Below, piece after piece: positions 37,629-46,471 of a stretch of DNA of 64,000 nucleotides. The position numbers and the translations under genes were made by a program. This DNA is from G963662675 sp963662675 (lineage in GTDB: Bacteria; Bacteroidota; Bacteroidia; Bacteroidales; Prolixibacteraceae): the NCBI GenBank assembly GCA_963662675.2, contig CAXXHP010000002.1, positions 372,001 to 436,000 of the forward strand, in the 5' to 3' direction. Each line of letters begins with the position of its first letter. Positions within the stretch are counted from its first letter, which is position 1. Under the pieces are notes generated by a model. The model was given only the letters and a program-made list of their open reading frames with translations, had not been told where the DNA came from and ran no database searches.

Positions 37629-38840
37629 ATGAATAGACTTTTAATAACAAGAGATAATAGGTTTTTTGTTGCACAGATGACAATTATGCTGGCTCTTCTA
37701 ACGGCAGTATCACCGTTTGCTACTGACACTTACATGCCAGCCTTGCCAGCCATGTCTGAGTATTTTGGAAAATCGATTAATCTTTTGGAGATAACGCTTA
37801 CCATTTATTTTCTGGGAGTTGCCGTTGGTCAGTTTTTTGGTGGCCCTTTGTCGGATTCATTTGGTAGGAAGAAGATTGCAATGATTGGATTATTCTTATT
37901 TGCTGTATCAAGTATATTAGCCGTTTTTGTTACTGATATCTATTTTTTGTGGATTTTACGTTTTACACAGGCGATTGGGGGAGGTTTTGCTTCAGTCGTG
38001 AATATGGCATTTGTGCGTGACTGGTTTGATGGGAAGGATGTTGCTCGTATATCTTCACTTATTGGTATGATTATGATGCTGGCTCCACTAGTTGCACCAG
38101 TGATAGGTACGTTTCTGCTTTTGCATTATGGATGGCAGTCGATATTCATTTTTATGTTTTTGGTGTCTGCTCTTGTCTTTATTGCATTTGTCTTGTTTAT
38201 GCCGGAGTCGAGAGACAAGTCATACATAACAAATAAACTAACCTTTACTCAGGTAAAGCATTCATATTCAACTATTTTTGGTTCTCCCAAAGCCCTGATG
38301 CTTGTACTGTGTAGTAGTTTTTCTATTGCCGGAATGTTTACTTTTTTAACCGGAGCTTCTTTTTTATATATCGATTTTTTTGAGGTTAAGGTCAACAATT
38401 TCCCCTACTTTTTTGGAGCAAATGTAGTCCTTAATGTATTGCTAACAATGTTGAATTACAGGCTTGTAAAAAGGATTGAGCCAGAAAAGCTGTTGCAAAT
38501 TGGATTGTTACTTCAACTTTTATCGGGCATTGCTTTGTTCGTTGGGGTATATCAGGCAAATCCAAACTTATGGTTCGTATTTGGTTCTATCGTTCTTTTT
38601 GTGGGTAGTTTGGGGTTTGTATTTGCTAACCTTATTGCAATTATTCTAAACCAGTTCCGTCAAATTTCCGGTTCGGCAAATGCTGTGATTGGCGTTGTTC
38701 GATTTGCCTTCAGCGGCTTAATAGGCTCTTCTTTAGCTTTATTTCATACAGGAGATTTAATTCCACTTGGCGCAATCATGTTTGCTTGTGCATTGTTAGC
38801 GAATGTATTCTTTATTATTTCGAAGAAGGTAGGCTGGTAG
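37629..38840 (+). CDS. Bcr/CflA-type MFS multidrug efflux transporter
   Basis: A 403-residue, 12-helix major facilitator of the DHA1 drug:proton antiporter group. The first segment contains SPFATDTYMPALPAM, the Bcr/CflA hallmark, and the loop between helices 2 and 3 reads GGPLSDSFGRKKI (MFS motif A). The helix 4 segment includes RFTQAIGGG. Bicyclomycin-type or sulfonamide export is known for relatives; the true substrate is unknown. It has its own promoter and terminator and lies next to an RND pump, but it need not be co-regulated with it. Confidence 0.93.
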   Translation: MNRLLITRDNRFFVAQMTIMLALLTAVSPFATDTYMPALPAMSEYFGKSINLLEITLTIYFLGVAVGQFFGGPLSDSFGRKKIAMIGLFLFAVSSILAVFVTDIYFLWILRFTQAIGGGFASVVNMAFVRDWFDGKDVARISSLIGMIMMLAPLVAPVIGTFLLLHYGWQSIFIFMFLVSALVFIAFVLFMPESRDKSYITNKLTFTQVKHSYSTIFGSPKALMLVLCSSFSIAGMFTFLTGASFLYIDFFEVKVNNFPYFFGANVVLNVLLTMLNYRLVKRIEPEKLLQIGLLLQLLSGIALFVGVYQANPNLWFVFGSIVLFVGSLGFVFANLIAIILNQFRQISGSANAVIGVVRFAFSGLIGSSLALFHTGDLIPLGAIMFACALLANVFFIISKKVGW

Positions 38841-38860
38841 AAGCTATTTTGAACAGATGA

Positions 38861-38883
38861 ACCCCACCTTTATGTGGGGTTTT
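38861..38883 (+). terminator. Terminator after the MFS gene
   Basis: ACCCCAC (38861-38867) pairs with GTGGGGT (38874-38880) over a 6-base loop, followed by TTT. Confidence 0.85.
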
Positions 38884-38956
38884 CAATAAAAATCAATTCT
38901 TTTTGATCGCCTTGAACATTTCAAGGTACCCATTCCTGTTTTTCAACAGAAAAATG

Positions 38957-38964
38957 TACTTTTG
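38957..38964 (+). promoter_or_regulatory. -7 promoter element before asnS
   Basis: TACTTTTG matches TAnnTTTG, 64 bases before the asnS ATG and after the MFS terminator. No -33 element was seen. Confidence 0.45.
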
Positions 38965-39027
38965 TAAATTAAAATTTCTCCAAAGGAATTAGCATAAAGA
39001 TTCGAATCTGCAAAATTTATCACGATC

Positions 39028-40464
39028 ATGAAACGACTGAAAATTAAAGAAGTATTGACTGGAGGCCAGGTTGGTCAGCAAGTGCTGGTTAAGGGATGGG
39101 TGCGTACCAAGCGTGGGAGTAAAAACGTTAATTTCATTGCGTTAAATGACGGTTCGACAATAAATAATTTGCAGGTTGTTGCTGATGTTGAAAAGTTTGG
39201 TGAGGAATTATTGAAAGATATTAATACCAGTGCATCGCTTGCAATTACAGGTAACTTGGTTGAATCGCAAGGGAGTGGACAAAGTGTTGAGCTTGTTGCC
39301 ACTGATATCCATATTTATGGGAAAGCAGATCCCGAAAAATATCCAATTCAACCTAAAAAGCATAGTTTAGAATTTTTGCGCGAAAATGCCCATCTGCGTT
39401 TTCGTACAGCTACATTCAGTGCTGTTTTCCGTATTCGTCATGCCATGGCTTTTGCCATTCATAAATATTTCAACGACAAAGGTTTTTGTTATCTACACAC
39501 GCCAATTGTAACCGCTTCGGATGCTGAGGGTGCCGGGCAAATGTTTCGCGTATCGACGCTTCCGGCAGTCAATCCGCCAATGACAGAAGAGGGCGAAATA
39601 AATTACTCAGAAGACTTCTTTGGACGCCCAACCAACCTGACTGTTTCCGGACAGCTGGAAGGAGAACTTGGAGCAACTGCTTTAGGTGAAGTTTATACGT
39701 TTGGTCCTACTTTCCGGGCAGAGAACTCAAACACTACTCGCCATTTAGCTGAGTTTTGGATGATTGAGCCTGAGATGGCTTTCTGTGAGTTGGCGGATAA
39801 CATGGATTTGGCGGAAGAATTTCTTAAGTATCTTATAAAATATGCCTTAGACAATTGCATGGACGACCTCAAATTTTTGAGCAACCGCCTGCAGCAGGAA
39901 GAAAAGAACAAGCCACAGGATCAACGTTCAATGGAATTGATTGAGAAGCTCCAATTTGTATTGGAAAATGATTTTATCCGTTGCACTTATACCGAAGCTA
40001 TCAACATTCTAAGAAATTCGAAACCATTCAAAAAAGGCAAATTCCAATTCCCAGTTGAATGGGGAATTGACCTACAAAGTGAGCATGAACGATATTTGGT
40101 TGAAAAGCATTTTAAAAAGCCGGTCATTTTAATTGATTATCCGAAAGACATCAAGGCTTTCTATATGAAGCAAAATGAAGATGGCAAAACGGTTGCTGCT
40201 ATGGATGTACTTTTCCCACAGATCGGTGAAATAATTGGAGGTTCAGAACGTGAGTCAGACTATGATAAACTCGTTGCCCGAATGAAAGAGATGGATGTTC
40301 CAACGGACGAAATGTGGTGGTATTTAGATACGCGCCGCTATGGAACTGTTCCTCATGCAGGCTTTGGATTGGGTTTTGAACGTTTCATCTTGTTTGCAAC
40401 AGGCATGGGAAATATACGTGACGTAATTGCTTTCCCAAGAACTCCCAAAAATGCTGAATTTTAA
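39028..40464 (+). CDS. asnS: Asparaginyl-tRNA synthetase
   Basis: A 478-residue class IIb aminoacyl-tRNA synthetase that charges tRNA-Asn. The N-terminal OB-fold anticodon-binding domain (about 1-110, VKGWVRTKRGSKNVNFIALN) is followed by the catalytic core with motif 2 (TFRAENSNTTRHLAEFWMIEPE) and motif 3 (GFGLGFERFILF). The HTPIVTASDAEGAGQMF segment, with its acidic residues, marks AsnRS rather than AspRS. It implies direct Asn-tRNA synthesis in this organism. A strong terminator follows. Confidence 0.97.
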   Translation: MKRLKIKEVLTGGQVGQQVLVKGWVRTKRGSKNVNFIALNDGSTINNLQVVADVEKFGEELLKDINTSASLAITGNLVESQGSGQSVELVATDIHIYGKADPEKYPIQPKKHSLEFLRENAHLRFRTATFSAVFRIRHAMAFAIHKYFNDKGFCYLHTPIVTASDAEGAGQMFRVSTLPAVNPPMTEEGEINYSEDFFGRPTNLTVSGQLEGELGATALGEVYTFGPTFRAENSNTTRHLAEFWMIEPEMAFCELADNMDLAEEFLKYLIKYALDNCMDDLKFLSNRLQQEEKNKPQDQRSMELIEKLQFVLENDFIRCTYTEAINILRNSKPFKKGKFQFPVEWGIDLQSEHERYLVEKHFKKPVILIDYPKDIKAFYMKQNEDGKTVAAMDVLFPQIGEIIGGSERESDYDKLVARMKEMDVPTDEMWWYLDTRRYGTVPHAGFGLGFERFILFATGMGNIRDVIAFPRTPKNAEF

Positions 40465-40490
40465 GCAACTATAAGTTAGATTATATATAC

Positions 40491-40523
40491 AAATGCAGCA
40501 CCTGAGAAGGTGCTGCATTTTTT
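40491..40523 (+). terminator. Terminator after asnS
   Basis: A perfect 12-bp stem (AAATGCAGCACC, 40491-40502, with GGTGCTGCATTT, 40509-40520), a 6-base loop and a T-run. Confidence 0.93.
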
Positions 40524-40747
40524 ATTTCACAACACTAGTGGGTTGATTATTAGTGCTATGTGGATGTTGTTTTTGCTGAATGACACTTCGTGTTTTATTT
40601 CCTGAACAATTTTCGCAAAATTCGTATTGTAATGGAATGATTGAGACTGTTTTGTCTCATACGAATTGTACCCTTAATCTGTGATTTTTGTTTTATTCGG
40701 ACGTCATTAGAACTTCTGGATAAATAAATTGGTACAAAAGATAAGAC

Positions 40748-42223
40748 ATGCAAATGATGAAGTGGAGAAGGATAAGTAGAGTGTTGGTGCAATTTTCATT
40801 ACTAGTAATGATCATTTCATCGGCAAAAGCACAATCAAATTTGATCTTTTACCATTCTGAGGGCATGCTCAATAACTCAACTTTTAATCCTGCCTTTTCA
40901 ATTGCCCCCAAGGGAATAACATTTAGCATGCTGCCACTGGCAGGGACAAGCCTGATCTTCAACAATATGGATGCGATGGGAATGATTTCACAGGTCATAT
41001 TCGAAGAACAGATAAATGATAGTTTAAAAGATATTTTCACAAGCTTGGTTAGGCAAAATCTTATTTATCAGCATCTAGAAACTTCCCTTCTTGATATTGG
41101 GTATCATACCAGATTTGGATCTTTTAGCTTCCTAATTAGGGAAAGAGTAAATGTAATGGTTGATTTTCAGGATGATGTGTCCCAGTTTTTGGTTGATGAG
41201 CAATTTCCATCTGTCAGGATCAATCAAACCCAAACTTTTCCGGCAGAGGCTCTGCATTTTAGGGAATATAGTTTTGGGTATGCTCATGAGCTGATTAAAG
41301 ATAAATTGAAGATGGGATTTAGAGCGAAGCTGTATTACGGAAAATCATCTATGTATTCCGATGTGTCGGCTAGTTTGCTCGAAGGTTCGAGTGGGTATTA
41401 TGTGCATTCCTATGGTCCCATGAAATTGTCACTTCCTGCCGATATTGTTATTGAGAATGGTCAAGTAGAAGAGTTTAGAGCTTACAGAGGGTACACGGCA
41501 GCTAACTATCTTTTTAATACGGGGAATGTAGGGACTGGCTTTGATTTTGGATTTAGCTATATGCCAAGACCTGATATCGAGGTATCTGCAAGTGTTACCG
41601 ATTTGGGAAAGATTAAATGGAAAAATGGCTTGAATACCTTAAGTTTTGAGGGCGAGTATCAGCTGTCAGCCAGTAGTCTCATTAAAACAATAACCGAAGA
41701 TGGAGTTGAAATATTGACCAAAGAGAATGATGAAGTTTCTTTAACGGATTCCATCACCAGCATTTTTGATATACTTCCAATTGAAGAAACGGGGTATACA
41801 AAAGCTATTCCAACAAATTACTATGCCGGGTTGAAATACAGATACAGCGAAAGGCTTCAATTCGGAATTGTGGACAATTACACGGTTGGCGATAAGTTGA
41901 AGTATAACAATTTGTTGCTTAGTGTCAATTATGCATTAACAAAGCAGTTCTTCTTAAATACCGGTTATTCAAAACTGGCAAAATCATATTTCAACTTACC
42001 AGTTGGGTTTTCTTATAAGTGGGATGGAGGTTCTGCCTATTTAGGGACTGATAATTTGATTTCGTTAATCTTGCCATCTGTCTCCAATGTGTCAGGCATT
42101 TCGTTTGGAATGAATATTTACTTGTATCGTTTAAAGCCAAGGTATCGTAAAGTGGACTACTTGCCCTTCTTCAAACAAAAGAAACAACGAAAGACAAACG
42201 AAGATGGATTAATGCTTTATTAG
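40748..42223 (+). CDS. DUF5723 outer membrane beta-barrel protein
   Basis: A 491-residue protein with a signal peptide (about 1-28, ending SSAKAQ). A repetitive beta-strand pattern runs to the end, including NNSTFNPAFSIAPKG near the start and a FADL/PorV-like look; it matches the DUF5723 family of Bacteroidota. These are expected to sit in the outer membrane; function is unknown. Two other ATG codons lie 2 and 3 codons downstream of the chosen start. It is separated from asnS by a terminator and from rpoN by 141 bases. Confidence 0.8.
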   Translation: MQMMKWRRISRVLVQFSLLVMIISSAKAQSNLIFYHSEGMLNNSTFNPAFSIAPKGITFSMLPLAGTSLIFNNMDAMGMISQVIFEEQINDSLKDIFTSLVRQNLIYQHLETSLLDIGYHTRFGSFSFLIRERVNVMVDFQDDVSQFLVDEQFPSVRINQTQTFPAEALHFREYSFGYAHELIKDKLKMGFRAKLYYGKSSMYSDVSASLLEGSSGYYVHSYGPMKLSLPADIVIENGQVEEFRAYRGYTAANYLFNTGNVGTGFDFGFSYMPRPDIEVSASVTDLGKIKWKNGLNTLSFEGEYQLSASSLIKTITEDGVEILTKENDEVSLTDSITSIFDILPIEETGYTKAIPTNYYAGLKYRYSERLQFGIVDNYTVGDKLKYNNLLLSVNYALTKQFFLNTGYSKLAKSYFNLPVGFSYKWDGGSAYLGTDNLISLILPSVSNVSGISFGMNIYLYRLKPRYRKVDYLPFFKQKKQRKTNEDGLMLY

Positions 42224-42340
42224 TGATTCCTGTCTTTTTGGACATTCTTGAGGAAAGGGAAATATTATTTCTAATAATAAGTTGTTTAGGTTCGGGCTCT
42301 CTTTTTGTAGGAGAGATCCATCCTGTTTATATAAAAAACG

Positions 42341-42348
42341 TATTTTTG
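42341..42348 (+). promoter_or_regulatory. -7 promoter element before rpoN
   Basis: TATTTTTG matches TAnnTTTG, 17 bases before the rpoN ATG, which implies a leader of roughly ten bases. Confidence 0.45.
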
Positions 42349-42364
42349 AGAAAAATTAGTTTAT

Positions 42365-43819
42365 ATGCCATCTCAGAAGCTTAGCTTACAACAACGATTG
42401 CTTCAAAAGCTCTCACCGCAGCAAATTCAGGTGATCAAGCTTTTGGAGATTCCAACCATGCAGCTTGAGCAGCGAATCAAGAAGGAGATGGAAGAAAATC
42501 CTGTTCTGGAGATGACTGCAGACTCACCGTCAGACGATATAGATTCACAAGCCGATGACCAGCCGAGTGATTCTGATGGTGACGAGTTCTCAATTGAAGA
42601 TTATATGGATGATGATGATACTCCCGAGTATCGTCTTTCATCAAGCAACTACTCAAAAGACGATAAGCAAATTGACATCCCGTATTCTGCTGGAACCAGT
42701 TTTCATGAGTTTATGTATGAGCAACTTGGTGTGGCTGAAATGGATGAGAATCAGAGAAAACTTGCTGAATATATCATTGGGAACATTGATGAGGATGGGT
42801 ATTTGAGGAGAGACTTGATGTCAATAAGTGATGACCTTGCTTTTAATATGAACTTGGATGTGAGTGATAAAGAACTTGGTGAAATTCTTGATATCATACA
42901 CGATTTTGATCCGCCCGGGGTTGGTGCCCGCGATTTGCAGGAATGCTTATTGTTGCAAATTCAACGCAGAAAAGGGACGGATGCCACTTGTCTGGCCATG
43001 AAAATTATTCAAGATAATTTCGAGGAATTTACGAAAAAGCACTACGACAAGATTATTAAGAAACACGATATTGATGAAGATCAACTCAAAGATGCCATTG
43101 CTGAAATTCTGAAATTAAACCCTAAGCCTGGTAGTTCATACAGCAACCCTCTCAATAAAGTTAATCAGGTTATTGTGCCGGATTTTCTTCTTGACAATAT
43201 TGATGGGGATTTTCAACTTTCATTGAATCAGGGAAATGTTCCCGATTTGCGAATGAGCAATACCTATATGGATATGCTGAAAACGTATAGTGAGAATAAG
43301 AAAAATATCTCGCGAGATCAGAAAGATGCAATGATGTTTGTCAAGCAAAAAATGGATTCTGCAAAATGGTTCATTGATGCAATACGTCAGCGTCATAACA
43401 CCTTATTCGTTGTTATGACTGAGATTATTGAATTTCAACGTGAATTTTTTAAGGATGGGGATGAGACTAAGATGAGACCTATGATTTTGAAAGATATTGC
43501 AGATAGAACAGATTTGGATATTTCTACAATTTCGAGAGTATCAAATAGTAAATACATCCAAACCCATTTTGGTATTTTTCCTTTGAAATACTTTTTCTCT
43601 GAAGGTATGCAGAAAGATACCGGAGAAGAGGTTTCAACTCGTGAGATCAAGAAGATTCTGGAAGGTTGTATATCTAATGAGGATAAGCGAAAGCCGTTGA
43701 CTGATGATAAATTGGCTCAAATTTTGAAAGAGAAATCGTATCCTATTGCCAGACGGACAGTTGCCAAATACCGCGAACAACTCGGTATTCCAGTGGCAAG
43801 GATGAGGAAAGAGCTTTAA
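42365..43819 (+). CDS. rpoN: RNA polymerase sigma-54 factor
   Basis: A 484-residue sigma-54. The N-terminal glutamine-rich activator-interacting region is present (SLQQRLLQKLSPQQIQVIKLLEIPTMQLEQRIKKE). Acidic region II follows (about 52-80), then the core-binding domain, the HTH (LKDIADRTDLDISTISRVSNSKYIQTHFGIFPLKYFF) and the C-terminal RpoN box ARRTVAKYREQ, which reads the -24 element. It directs transcription only with bacterial enhancer-binding proteins, none of which are encoded here. It is followed 6 bases later by a membrane protein gene, probably co-transcribed. Confidence 0.97.
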   Translation: MPSQKLSLQQRLLQKLSPQQIQVIKLLEIPTMQLEQRIKKEMEENPVLEMTADSPSDDIDSQADDQPSDSDGDEFSIEDYMDDDDTPEYRLSSSNYSKDDKQIDIPYSAGTSFHEFMYEQLGVAEMDENQRKLAEYIIGNIDEDGYLRRDLMSISDDLAFNMNLDVSDKELGEILDIIHDFDPPGVGARDLQECLLLQIQRRKGTDATCLAMKIIQDNFEEFTKKHYDKIIKKHDIDEDQLKDAIAEILKLNPKPGSSYSNPLNKVNQVIVPDFLLDNIDGDFQLSLNQGNVPDLRMSNTYMDMLKTYSENKKNISRDQKDAMMFVKQKMDSAKWFIDAIRQRHNTLFVVMTEIIEFQREFFKDGDETKMRPMILKDIADRTDLDISTISRVSNSKYIQTHFGIFPLKYFFSEGMQKDTGEEVSTREIKKILEGCISNEDKRKPLTDDKLAQILKEKSYPIARRTVAKYREQLGIPVARMRKEL

Positions 43820-43825
43820 TTTTAA

Positions 43826-44440
43826 ATGATGGAAATGAAAGAAAAATACGCGAAAGCAATCTCATTGGTATTTCACCCTTTATTAATTCCTACTATTGGA
43901 TTTTTAGTATTGATGAACTCCGGATTTTACTTTTCTTTAATTAGTACTGAGGCTAAAATAATCGTTTTTATTGTCGTTTTCCTGAGTACTTTCTTGACAC
44001 CGCTTATTAGTTTGATCCTGATGAACATTAGCAGTCGTTTCCAGCTTAGTATGGATAAAAGTACAGATAGAGTTGTGCCTTTGCTCTTTAGTGCCATCTT
44101 TTATTATGTCGGATATTTCTTTCTAGGGCGTTTCTCTATTTATCCGGTTTATCGTATTTTTCTGATTGCATCAATTTTCATCATTATTGTGTTGATGCTA
44201 ATTTCAATGAAGTGGAAAATTAGTGCGCATATGGCTGGAATTGGGGGTTTGCTTGGAGCCTTGATAGCTTTGTCACTTAGGCTAGAAATAAACAATTCAA
44301 GCCTAATTGCTGTCTTGGTGGGAATTGCAGGTTTAGTCGGCACTTCAAGAATGGTGCTTGGCAAGCATAATTCACTTCAAATATATGCTGGATTCTTCCT
44401 CGGATTTGCCGTGAATTTTGTAATTCTTGCGCTTATATAG
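43826..44440 (+). CDS. PAP2-like integral membrane protein
   Basis: A 204-residue protein with about six membrane helices. The region KWKISAHMAGIGGLLGAL followed by TSRMVLGKHNSLQIYAGFFLG resembles the second and third motifs of PAP2-type lipid phosphatases (S-x-H, then R-x5-H), with the final Asp of the motif replaced. It may be a degenerate or divergent phosphatase. It commonly follows rpoN in related genomes, as far as I recall. The gene starts 6 bases after rpoN and runs into a bidirectional terminator. Confidence 0.6.
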   Translation: MMEMKEKYAKAISLVFHPLLIPTIGFLVLMNSGFYFSLISTEAKIIVFIVVFLSTFLTPLISLILMNISSRFQLSMDKSTDRVVPLLFSAIFYYVGYFFLGRFSIYPVYRIFLIASIFIIIVLMLISMKWKISAHMAGIGGLLGALIALSLRLEINNSSLIAVLVGIAGLVGTSRMVLGKHNSLQIYAGFFLGFAVNFVILALI

Positions 44441-44460
44441 CCTTCCTCAGTTGGAAATAG

Positions 44461-44490
44461 AAAGAGCCATTCTTTAAAGAACAGCTCTTT
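44461..44490. terminator. Bidirectional terminator between convergent genes
   Basis: AAAGAGC (44461-44467) pairs with GCTCTTT (44484-44490), with an inner perfect palindrome TTCTTTAAAGAA (44470-44481). A/T runs on both sides let it serve the PAP2-like gene (plus) and the response regulator gene (minus). Confidence 0.75.
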
Positions 44491-44501
44491 GATATTTTTG
44501 A

Positions 44502-45206
44502 TTATTCAACAAATTTATAACCGATGCCTTTTAATGTTTTGATGTGATCGTTACCAATTTTCTCGCGTAACTTCCGGATATGAACATCTATGGTTCGGTC
44601 TCCCACAACGACATTATCTCCCCATACAGAGTAATAGATTTCTTCGCGGGTAAAGACCTTTCCGGGTTTTGAAACTAATAGAGATAGCAATTCAAATTCC
44701 TTTCGGGGAAGAACCATTTCCTCTTCATTTTTCTTGATGAGGTAGCGTTCTTTGTCAATAACAATATCGCCAATTTCTACCGTATTTGTGTTTTCGGCTG
44801 GAGCTGAAGTTGCAGTTGTGCCACTACCGGTGCGTTTTAGTAGTGCTTTTACACGGCTTACCAATACCTTTGGTCTGATCGGTTTGGTGATATAATCATC
44901 AGCACCTGCTTCAAATCCGGCAATTTGAGAATAATCCTCTCCTCGGGCAGTTAGAAATGCGATGACGGTACCTTGCAGTGCCGGAATTTTGCGAATCTCT
45001 TCACAGGCAGCAATACCATCCATCTCTGGCATCATAACATCAAGAATAATAAGGTGAGGGAGTTTTTTCTCAGCCACTTTTATTGCATCAGCCCCATTTT
45101 GTGCTGTATAAACCTTGAAGCCTTCTTTCTCAAGATTGTAACTAATGAATTCTAGAATATCGACTTCGTCGTCAACCAGTAGGATTTTGAATTTTTCTTC
45201 GCTCAT
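44502..45206 (-). CDS. PhoB-like response regulator (OmpR family)
   Basis: A 234-residue regulator. The receiver domain (about 6-120) has acidic pocket Asp12/Asp13, phospho-acceptor Asp56 (IILDVMMPEMDG), Thr in LTARG and Lys108 in DDYITKPI. The winged-helix DNA-binding domain (about 138-234) has TREEIYYSVWGDNVVVGDRTIDVHIRKLREKIG split over recognition helix and wing, very close to PhoB/PhoP. It lies 94 bases downstream of its kinase, in the order kinase-regulator. The Pho-box-like array in front of the phosphate transporter gene supports a role in phosphate starvation. Confidence 0.92.
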   Translation of the reverse strand: MSEEKFKILLVDDEVDILEFISYNLEKEGFKVYTAQNGADAIKVAEKKLPHLIILDVMMPEMDGIAACEEIRKIPALQGTVIAFLTARGEDYSQIAGFEAGADDYITKPIRPKVLVSRVKALLKRTGSGTTATSAPAENTNTVEIGDIVIDKERYLIKKNEEEMVLPRKEFELLSLLVSKPGKVFTREEIYYSVWGDNVVVGDRTIDVHIRKLREKIGNDHIKTLKGIGYKFVE

Positions 45207-45299
45207 ATTGACAATTGTTATAAACTGCTAATGTACAGAAACAGTGTATACAGAACGTTAATTATCTTTTAAATAAGAATTTTACGAAAATTACCATTT

Positions 45300-46325
45300 T
45301 CATTTGGCTTTTTCAAGTGTAAAAGTGAAAGTTGTACCTACATCAACGATTGATTTAACATTAATGTTTTGTTTATGTGCCTCAATGATGTGCTTTACAA
45401 TTGAAAGTCCAAGTCCGGTTCCTCCTTGTTCGCGGGAGCGTGATTTGTCGGCACGGAAGAAACGTTCAAATATTCGTGGCAGGTCATTCTTATCTATCCC
45501 TATTCCATTATCCTCAATTTCAATCATAATATTGTCGTCCAAATCGTAAAAAGATACATTTACATTTCCTTTGCGTTTCCCATATTTAATACCGTTGGCA
45601 ACTAAATTGGTCATCACTTCCATGATTCGTTTTTTATCGGCACGTACCATGATCGGTTTTTCGGGGCGGTTAAATACTAAATGAATTTTTCTTTCATGAG
45701 CCATCATTAACTCCATGTCAAAAACTTCTTCAACCATTTTATCGAGCTCAAAGTTCTCGGGACGTAATTTAAGTTCACCGGATTCCAATTTTGTTATTGA
45801 TTCCAGATCTTCAACGATTGAGATCATCCGGTCAATACTCTTTTCGGTTCGTTTTAAGTATAGTGTATTAATCTTTGAGTCCTCTAGTCCTCCCTCAAGG
45901 AGTGTTAATATGTATCCTTGAATGTTGAAAATAGGTGTTTTAAGTTCATGTGATACATTTCCTACGAATTCTTTTCTGTAGCGTTCCAGGTCTTTTAGTC
46001 TGGTAATTTCCTGAGATTGATTGTTTGCCCATTCTTCAACTTCTTTTTGCACATCGCCAATTAAATTGCCTTGATGAATACCTCCTCCTCTTTTAGTTGG
46101 CGTTTGACGGATAACTTTATAAATGGGCTCAATCTTCTGGTTTATGTATCTCTTTAGGATAAAAATGAGGGAGAAAAAGAGTGCAAGGAAAAGCATTGTG
46201 ATTGAAATCAAATAAAAGTAGCCTGGTATATTTGAGTATCTCAGGATTACAACAAAAAACAAACATAGTATTGTTAGCACCAATGCCATATAAAAGGCAA
46301 GTTTCTTTACCGGATAGATCTTCAT
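45300..46325 (-). CDS. PhoR-like sensor histidine kinase
   Basis: A 341-residue membrane kinase. Two membrane helices lie at about 8-29 and 32-55 with almost no periplasmic loop, so sensing is probably through the membrane or partner proteins, as for PhoR. A short linker precedes the HisKA domain with His126 in NVSHELKTP and the HATPase domain (VTNLVANGIKYG, DNGIGIDKNDLPRIFERFFR, GGTGLGLSIVK). Start: ATG at 46325 gives MKIYPVKKLAF; in-frame alternatives are ATG 46337 and ATG 46406. A near -7 match (TATTTTTA, complement of 46345-46352) would start transcription at about 46338, which favours 46325. Confidence 0.9.
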   Translation of the reverse strand: MKIYPVKKLAFYMALVLTILCLFFVVILRYSNIPGYFYLISITMLFLALFFSLIFILKRYINQKIEPIYKVIRQTPTKRGGGIHQGNLIGDVQKEVEEWANNQSQEITRLKDLERYRKEFVGNVSHELKTPIFNIQGYILTLLEGGLEDSKINTLYLKRTEKSIDRMISIVEDLESITKLESGELKLRPENFELDKMVEEVFDMELMMAHERKIHLVFNRPEKPIMVRADKKRIMEVMTNLVANGIKYGKRKGNVNVSFYDLDDNIMIEIEDNGIGIDKNDLPRIFERFFRADKSRSREQGGTGLGLSIVKHIIEAHKQNINVKSIVDVGTTFTFTLEKAK

Positions 46326-46377
46326 TTTTTCATACATTTGAGAGTAAAAATAAAATAAAAATATATGCTTAATATCA

Positions 46378-46417
46378 TTAACGGTAAATTGATGGTTCGT
46401 TAACATTAATTTAATGG
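46378..46417 (+). promoter_or_regulatory. Pho-box-like array: four direct repeats with an 11-bp period
   Basis: Heptamers TTAACGG (46378), TTGATGG (46389), TTAACAT (46400) and TTAATGG (46411) start exactly 11 bases apart, separated by 4-base spacers. That is the geometry of PhoB/PhoP sites, and the TTAACA-type sequence is like the Bacillus PhoP site. The array ends 18 bases before a perfect -7 element, where it can replace the -33 contact. It lies between the divergent kinase and phosphate transporter genes and could control both. Confidence 0.7.
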
Positions 46418-46435
46418 AGGTGAGCCTGTAGCGTT

Positions 46436-46443
46436 TATTTTTG
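46436..46443 (+). promoter_or_regulatory. -7 promoter element of the phosphate transporter gene
   Basis: TATTTTTG matches TAnnTTTG, 29 bases before the ATG. There is no separate -33 element; the last Pho-box-like repeat occupies its place, as in activator-dependent promoters. Confidence 0.6.
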
Positions 46444-46471
46444 CAACCGGTTAAAAATCAATCTTAAGTAA

